NCBI GenBank assembly: GCA_934511545.1
Contig: CAKSWM010000037.1
Span: 1 to 9,723, forward strand
Length of the DNA stretch: 9,723 nt
Origin: an uncultured Oscillospiraceae bacterium
GTDB lineage: Bacteria; Bacillota; Clostridia; Oscillospirales; Oscillospiraceae
Direction of reading: 5' to 3'
Translations under genes and position numbers: made by a program
Notes under the pieces: generated by a model
What the model saw: only the letters and a program-made list of their open reading frames with translations
Databases searched by the model: none
What the model was told of the DNA's origin: nothing
Shown: piece after piece, positions 6,917 through 9,723 of the stretch
Numbering within the stretch: the first letter of the stretch is position 1
How the letters are laid out: each line of letters opens with the position of its first letter

Positions 6917-7747
6917 ATGCCGACGGTACTGAAACGCACAAGAAAACCGAAGGCGGGCATAGTTTTCGTGCCCGTGGACGAGATAGCGCCGAACCCGGCC
7001 CAGCCGCGTAAAATTTTTTCCGACGGCGACCTGAAGGAGCTGTCGCAGAGCATCAGCCAGTACGGCGTGCTCAATCCGCTCACACTGCGCATGCGCGGAG
7101 GAAAATACGAGCTGATAGCGGGCGAACGGCGGCTACGCGCGGCGAAGCTCGCCGGGCTCTGCGAAGTGCCGTGCATCCTGCTGGACGTGAACATGGAGGA
7201 ATCCAGCCTGATAGCGCTGGTCGAAAACCTCCAGCGGCGCAATCTCGACTTCATCGAGGAAGCCGAGGGCATGAGCCAGCTCATCCGCGTTTTCGGCATG
7301 AGCCAGGAGGAGTGCGCGCGCCGTCTGGGAAAGTCACAGTCTGCCGTCGCAAATAAGCTCCGTCTGCTGCGCCTGCCGGGCGACGTTCTTGAAACGCTGC
7401 GCGCGGAGGGCCTTTCGGAGCGTCACGGCCGCGCCCTGCTGCGCCTGCCGACGGCAATGGATCAGCGCGCGGCGCTGGATGTGATCGTCGAGCAGCACAT
7501 GAATGTCGCCGCCGCCGAAAATTACATCGCCTCGCTGCTCGAGCCTCCGCCCCCGCCGCCGGAGACGCAGCGCAAAAAGGTTTTCGTTCTCAAGGACGTG
7601 CGCATTTTTCTGAACACTCTCGCGCACGGGCTGGACGTCATGAAGCAGGGCGGCATCAACGCGGATATCCGCCGCGAGGAGACCGACTCCGAGCTGGTGC
7701 TGACCATCAGCATCCCCAAAAAGAAAAGCGGCAAAAGCCCGCAGTAG
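6917..7747 (+). CDS. noc: Noc-type nucleoid occlusion protein (ParB/Spo0J superfamily)
   Basis: A CTP-dependent DNA-binding clamp; Noc spreads from its sites on the nucleoid and blocks division-septum assembly over DNA. In 276 residues: PNPAQPRKIF (25-34), CTP-motif GERRLR (69-74), ENLQRR (103-108), a helix-turn-helix (about 128-154), six prolines (210-215) as a linker, and a C-terminal dimerisation domain (about 220-266). The positions that separate Noc from ParB DNA specificity (Caulobacter 173/179/184/201) are Q141, K147, R152 and R169 here, matching Noc (Q/K/K/R) rather than ParB (R/T/A/G). The N-terminus lacks the LGxGL ParA-stimulating motif of ParB and also the hydrophobic amphipathic helix of Bacillus Noc. 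The ATG at 6917 has GGAG (6903-6906) 10 bases upstream; the in-frame TTG at 6896 lies before that site. No parA, parB or rsmG neighbour is seen. Confidence 0.85.
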   Translation: MPTVLKRTRKPKAGIVFVPVDEIAPNPAQPRKIFSDGDLKELSQSISQYGVLNPLTLRMRGGKYELIAGERRLRAAKLAGLCEVPCILLDVNMEESSLIALVENLQRRNLDFIEEAEGMSQLIRVFGMSQEECARRLGKSQSAVANKLRLLRLPGDVLETLRAEGLSERHGRALLRLPTAMDQRAALDVIVEQHMNVAAAENYIASLLEPPPPPPETQRKKVFVLKDVRIFLNTLAHGLDVMKQGGINADIRREETDSELVLTISIPKKKSGKSPQ

Positions 7748-7785
7748 TGCGGAAACATCCTCCGCCCCGGCCCGTGCCGCCCGAT

Positions 7786-7805
7786 ATTTGAACAACTCGT
7801 CAAAT
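7786..7805. promoter_or_regulatory. Inverted repeat overlapping the -35 of the MATE promoter
   Basis: ATTTGA (7786-7791) and TCAAAT (7800-7805) form a perfect 6-bp dyad with an 8-base spacer. It covers the -35 box and half of the spacer, a typical place for a repressor of the TetR or MarR type. The binding protein is unknown, and a 6-bp dyad could occur by chance. Confidence 0.4.
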
Positions 7806-7816
7806 TCAGATAAAAT
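7788..7816 (+). promoter_or_regulatory. Promoter of the MATE efflux gene
   Basis: TTGAAC (7788-7793), a 17-base spacer and TAAAAT (7811-7816). Each hexamer differs from consensus at one position. The expected start is near 7823, giving a leader of about 34 bases. The promoter lies 40 bases after the noc stop codon, so the pump can be expressed separately from noc. No terminator is seen between the two genes, so read-through from noc is possible. Confidence 0.8.
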
Positions 7817-7856
7817 CCCCACAACGCTAATAGATAGAGATAAAGGAACGATGATA

Positions 7857-9194
7857 ATGACACGGGATCTGACCAAAGGGTCCGTTATGGGATCGATGAT
7901 GCGCTTTGCCGTCCCTCTGATCGCCGGAAATCTGCTTCAGCAATGCTATAATATCGCGGACACATGGGTGGTCGGCAGATTCCTGGGCAGCGACGCGCTG
8001 GCGGCCGTCGGTTCGGCGTTTACGCTGATGAACTTCCTCACCTCCATCCTGCTGGGGCTCTGTATGGGCAGCGGCGCGCTGTTTTCTATCCGCTTCGGAC
8101 AGCGGGACGAGCAGGGGCTCATCGAAGACGTGCACGCCTCCTTTGCGCTCATCGGTGCGCTCACGGTGGTTCTGAGCGTTCTCGCGTTCGTTTGTCTGGA
8201 CAGCATCCGCGTCCTGATGCAGGTGCCGGAATCGGTCTGGGGGCTGATGCGGCAATATCTTGCCGTGATCTTCTGCGGCATCGCCGCAACATTCCTTTAC
8301 AACTATTTCGCCTGCTTCCTGCGCGCCGTGGGCAACTCCCTTGTTCCTCTGATATTTCTGTCGGTGTCCACCGTTATGAATATCGCCCTCGACCTCTGGT
8401 TCGTGCTGGGGCTGGAGCGCGGCGCGGCGGGTGCGGCGGAGGCAACGGTCATCTCCCAGTATGCCTCGGGCATAGGCATCGTCATATACGCCCTTGCCCG
8501 GTGTCCGGAACTCAGTCTCCGCGGACGCCGGTTCACCGTCCGCCGGGCACGTGTCCGGGAGATCGCCGGGTTCTCAGTGCTGACCTGCGTTCAGCAGTCC
8601 GTTATGAACCTCGGCATACTCATGGTGCAGGGGCTCGTCAACAGCTTCGGTTCCGCGGTAATGGCCGCATTTGCCGCGGCCGTAAAGATCGACGCCTTTG
8701 CCTATATGCCCGTTCAGGACTTCGGTAACGCCTTTTCGACCTTTATCGCCCAGAATTACGGCGCAAAAAACACGGACCGCATCCGCCGCGGGCTGAAGGG
8801 CGCGATAATCTGCGCGATGGTTTTCTGCGTTATCATCTCCGCGGCGATATATATTTTTGCCTCTCCGCTTATGCGCATTTTTGTGGACGGGGCGGAGACG
8901 CAGATCATCCGCGAGGGCGTACGCTATCTGCGCATAGAGGGCGCATTCTATTGCGGCATCGGCTGTCTGTTTCTGCTGTACGGCCTGTACCGCGCGCTGG
9001 GCCGGCCGGGGATGAGCGTCGTTCTGACGGTGCTGTCGCTCGGCACCCGCGTGCTTCTCGCCTATGTGCTCTCGGCGGTGCCGGCGCTCGGCGTGACCGG
9101 CATCTGGTGGTCCATCCCTATAGGCTGGTTCCTGGCGGACAGCGTGGGCATAGCATATTACCTTCTGCGTAAAAAACATCTCTTTCCCCGGTAA
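7857..9194 (+). CDS. MATE family multidrug efflux pump
   Basis: An integral membrane antiporter that expels drugs or other organic cations in exchange for Na+ or H+. It has 445 residues, about 12 membrane helices and the two-fold internal repeat of the family: AVPLIAGNLLQQCYNIADTW (18-37), then VVGRFLG, and FLRAVGNSLVPL (154-165) in the N-lobe; KIDAFAYMPVQDFGNAFSTF (277-296), then IAQNYGAKN, and YRALGRPGMSVV (378-389) in the C-lobe. GVTGIWWSIPIGW (412-424) is typical of the clostridial, DinF-like branch. Substrate and coupling ion are not readable. The ATG at 7857 is preferred because AAAGGA (7842-7847) is 9 bases upstream; the ATG at 7851 is only 3 bases from it. Its own promoter precedes it. 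Downstream, no plus-strand terminator appears before the convergent rRNA operon. Confidence 0.95.
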   Translation: MTRDLTKGSVMGSMMRFAVPLIAGNLLQQCYNIADTWVVGRFLGSDALAAVGSAFTLMNFLTSILLGLCMGSGALFSIRFGQRDEQGLIEDVHASFALIGALTVVLSVLAFVCLDSIRVLMQVPESVWGLMRQYLAVIFCGIAATFLYNYFACFLRAVGNSLVPLIFLSVSTVMNIALDLWFVLGLERGAAGAAEATVISQYASGIGIVIYALARCPELSLRGRRFTVRRARVREIAGFSVLTCVQQSVMNLGILMVQGLVNSFGSAVMAAFAAAVKIDAFAYMPVQDFGNAFSTFIAQNYGAKNTDRIRRGLKGAIICAMVFCVIISAAIYIFASPLMRIFVDGAETQIIREGVRYLRIEGAFYCGIGCLFLLYGLYRALGRPGMSVVLTVLSLGTRVLLAYVLSAVPALGVTGIWWSIPIGWFLADSVGIAYYLLRKKHLFPR

Positions 9195-9262
9195 TGCAGC
9201 GGTAAAGGCCGGAAAAAGCACATACTGCGCCCCGGCAAAAGCGAAGCGCCGGGCGTAAAGTC
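9195..9262. other. Short gap after the MATE gene with a G+C-rich hairpin
   Basis: CCCGGC (9231-9236) pairs with GCCGGG (9248-9253) around an A-rich loop. No T-run follows on either strand, so this is not a standard terminator. It may protect the 3' end of the MATE message. I see no gene here. Confidence 0.35.
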
Positions 9263-9303
9263 AAAAAGAGAGGCTGCCTCCCCATTGTGGAGACAGCCTC
9301 TCT
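9263..9303 (-). terminator. Second minus-strand intrinsic terminator
   Basis: AGAGAGGCTG (9267-9276) pairs perfectly with 9294-9303; after one mismatch, 9278-9281 pairs with 9289-9292, with a 7-base loop. Read on the minus strand the stem ends in five T (9267-9263) and then GACTTT. On the plus strand there is no T-run. It therefore stops leftward transcription, either read-through from the rRNA operon or a separate RNA made from 9304-9617. Confidence 0.75.
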
Positions 9304-9617
9304 CACTATTATATCGCTTCCCTGAAAGAGCAGGGTTCTCGTATATCCCTGCTGCTTGAGACGGCAAGGCGAGCTGACGAATCACAGCTCACGGACGTCT
9401 TTGCAGTGAACAGAGCACTGACGCCGGTGACAGGAGATATGCCCCTGCCGCATCCGGAGAGCACGCCGCATTTCAGGTATCTGGACGACATTTACTATAT
9501 CTGTGCGGCAGCGGCATACATTGCGCCGGCCGCTGCCGCCGGGCTGATCGCAGTTTTCATCAAAAACGCGCTGTCAGGCGTATCCGCCATGTCAGCCGGT
9601 ATATCCAGAAAAAAACA
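9304..9617. other. Hairpin-rich stretch between two minus-strand terminators, no clear gene
   Basis: Several inverted repeats follow one another: 9329-9335 with 9347-9353 (7 bp), 9371-9376 with 9385-9390 (6 bp), 9404-9408 with 9416-9420 (5 bp), 9505-9515 with 9529-9539 (11 bp, perfect), and 9570-9573 plus 9577-9580 with 9585-9588 plus 9593-9596. Frames are open on both strands, but starts have no ribosome binding site, the plus frame runs on into the 5S rRNA, and its third-position G+C (about 60% by count) is no higher than background. It matches no RNA family I can name. It could be a structured RNA, an rRNA-linked conserved spacer or a decayed gene. The strand is unknown; the terminators favour minus. 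Confidence 0.4.
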
Positions 9618-9644
9618 AAAGCGAGGAGAAATTCTCCTCGCTTT
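9609..9644 (-). terminator. rRNA operon terminator after 5S rRNA
   Basis: A 27-base near-perfect palindrome: AAAGCGAGGAGAA (9618-9630), a central A, then its complement (9632-9644). Read on the minus strand it is followed by TTTTG and seven T (9615-9609), a very strong intrinsic terminator. It begins about 5 bases after the mature 3' end of the 5S rRNA. On the plus strand the CTTTCTTTG that follows is a weak T-run, which could weakly stop the MATE message. Confidence 0.93.
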
Positions 9645-9648
9645 CTTT

Positions 9649-9723
9649 GTGTCGGCGTCGACTTATTTTCCCGGTCCGTCTCCAGACAAGTATCGTCAGC
9701 ACAGGTGAGCTTAACTTCCGTGT
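9649..9723 (-). rRNA. rrf: 5S ribosomal RNA, 3' part, cut by the window edge
   Basis: The minus strand from 9723 reads ACACGGAAGTTAAGCTCACC, a block present almost unchanged in Gram-positive 5S rRNA. It continues with GCTGACGATACTTG, GGAGAC, GGGAAAATA and GTCGACGCCGACAC, in the order expected for the loop B to helix I part of the molecule. About 75 of some 117 bases are visible; the 5' end and presumably the 23S and 16S genes lie to the right. The mature 3' end is placed near 9649, with an uncertainty of a few bases, because the strong terminator starts at 9644. The rRNA operon converges on the MATE gene. Confidence 0.95.

Noticed and set aside
7788..7856. Earlier starts for the MATE protein (TTG 7788, ATG 7851)
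   Set aside because: The TTG is inside the promoter; the ATG at 7851 is only 3 bases from AAAGGA, whereas 7857 has ideal spacing.
9309..9491. Minus-strand 60-residue protein ending just before the terminator at 9303
   Set aside because: The position before a terminator is tempting, but there is no ribosome binding site before the ATG at 9491, the product is Ser/Arg/Cys-rich without hydrophobic core pattern, and stems cross the whole frame. Kept only as part of the unexplained stretch.
9660..9680. Noc binding site or parS in the window
   Set aside because: TTATTTTCCCGG resembles half of the Noc site but belongs to the 5S rRNA, and no full palindrome of either type was seen anywhere.
9406..9708. 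Plus-strand protein of about 100 residues
   Set aside because: It crosses the rRNA terminator and the 5S rRNA, starts with GTG without a ribosome binding site, and has no coding-like third-position bias.
1..9723. Insertion sequence, phage or integrated element
   Set aside because: No transposase, integrase or phage gene and no terminal repeats or target duplications were found; all the long genes are chromosomal housekeeping or transport types.

Overview
The window (about 60% G+C by eye) reads as a chromosomal stretch of a Gram-positive anaerobe of the class Clostridia, probably an Oscillospirales-type gut bacterium. The reasons are a homodimeric-type pyruvate:ferredoxin oxidoreductase, strong AAGGAG-type ribosome binding sites, a Noc/ParB protein of the clostridial type, a DUF378 protein and a Gram-positive 5S rRNA. 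This placement is inference; no phylogeny was run. I see no mobile element, CRISPR array or phage gene. It looks like ordinary core chromosome with a few interesting non-coding elements.

Left part (1-4525): the 3' end of pnp (polynucleotide phosphorylase) runs rightward and converges on nifJ (pyruvate:ferredoxin oxidoreductase), which fills 914-4525 on the minus strand. Two strong hairpins lie between them. An antisense frame almost as long as nifJ is open on the plus strand, but it is explained by the absence of TTA, CTA and TCA codons in nifJ.

Middle (4526-5227): nifJ diverges from a 75-residue DUF378 membrane protein. The roughly 410-base gap holds the nifJ promoter, a degenerate three-copy repeat and a long stem-loop whose 3' arm abuts the ribosome binding site of the small gene. 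A clean terminator follows the small gene.

Right part (5228-9194): three rightward genes, each apparently transcribed on its own: a sodium:solute symporter (SSS family) with a near-consensus promoter and a palindromic operator candidate at the transcription start; a Noc-type nucleoid occlusion protein; and a MATE efflux pump with a good promoter overlapped by a second dyad. No regulator gene is present, so both operators would be controlled from elsewhere.

Right edge (9195-9723): the last 75 bases are the 3' part of a 5S rRNA on the minus strand, so an rRNA operon ends here, converging on the MATE gene. Its intrinsic terminator is at 9609-9644. Beyond it, a roughly 310-base stretch without a convincing gene is rich in inverted repeats and is closed by a second minus-strand terminator at 9263-9303. 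This is the best candidate in the window for something not covered by standard annotation.
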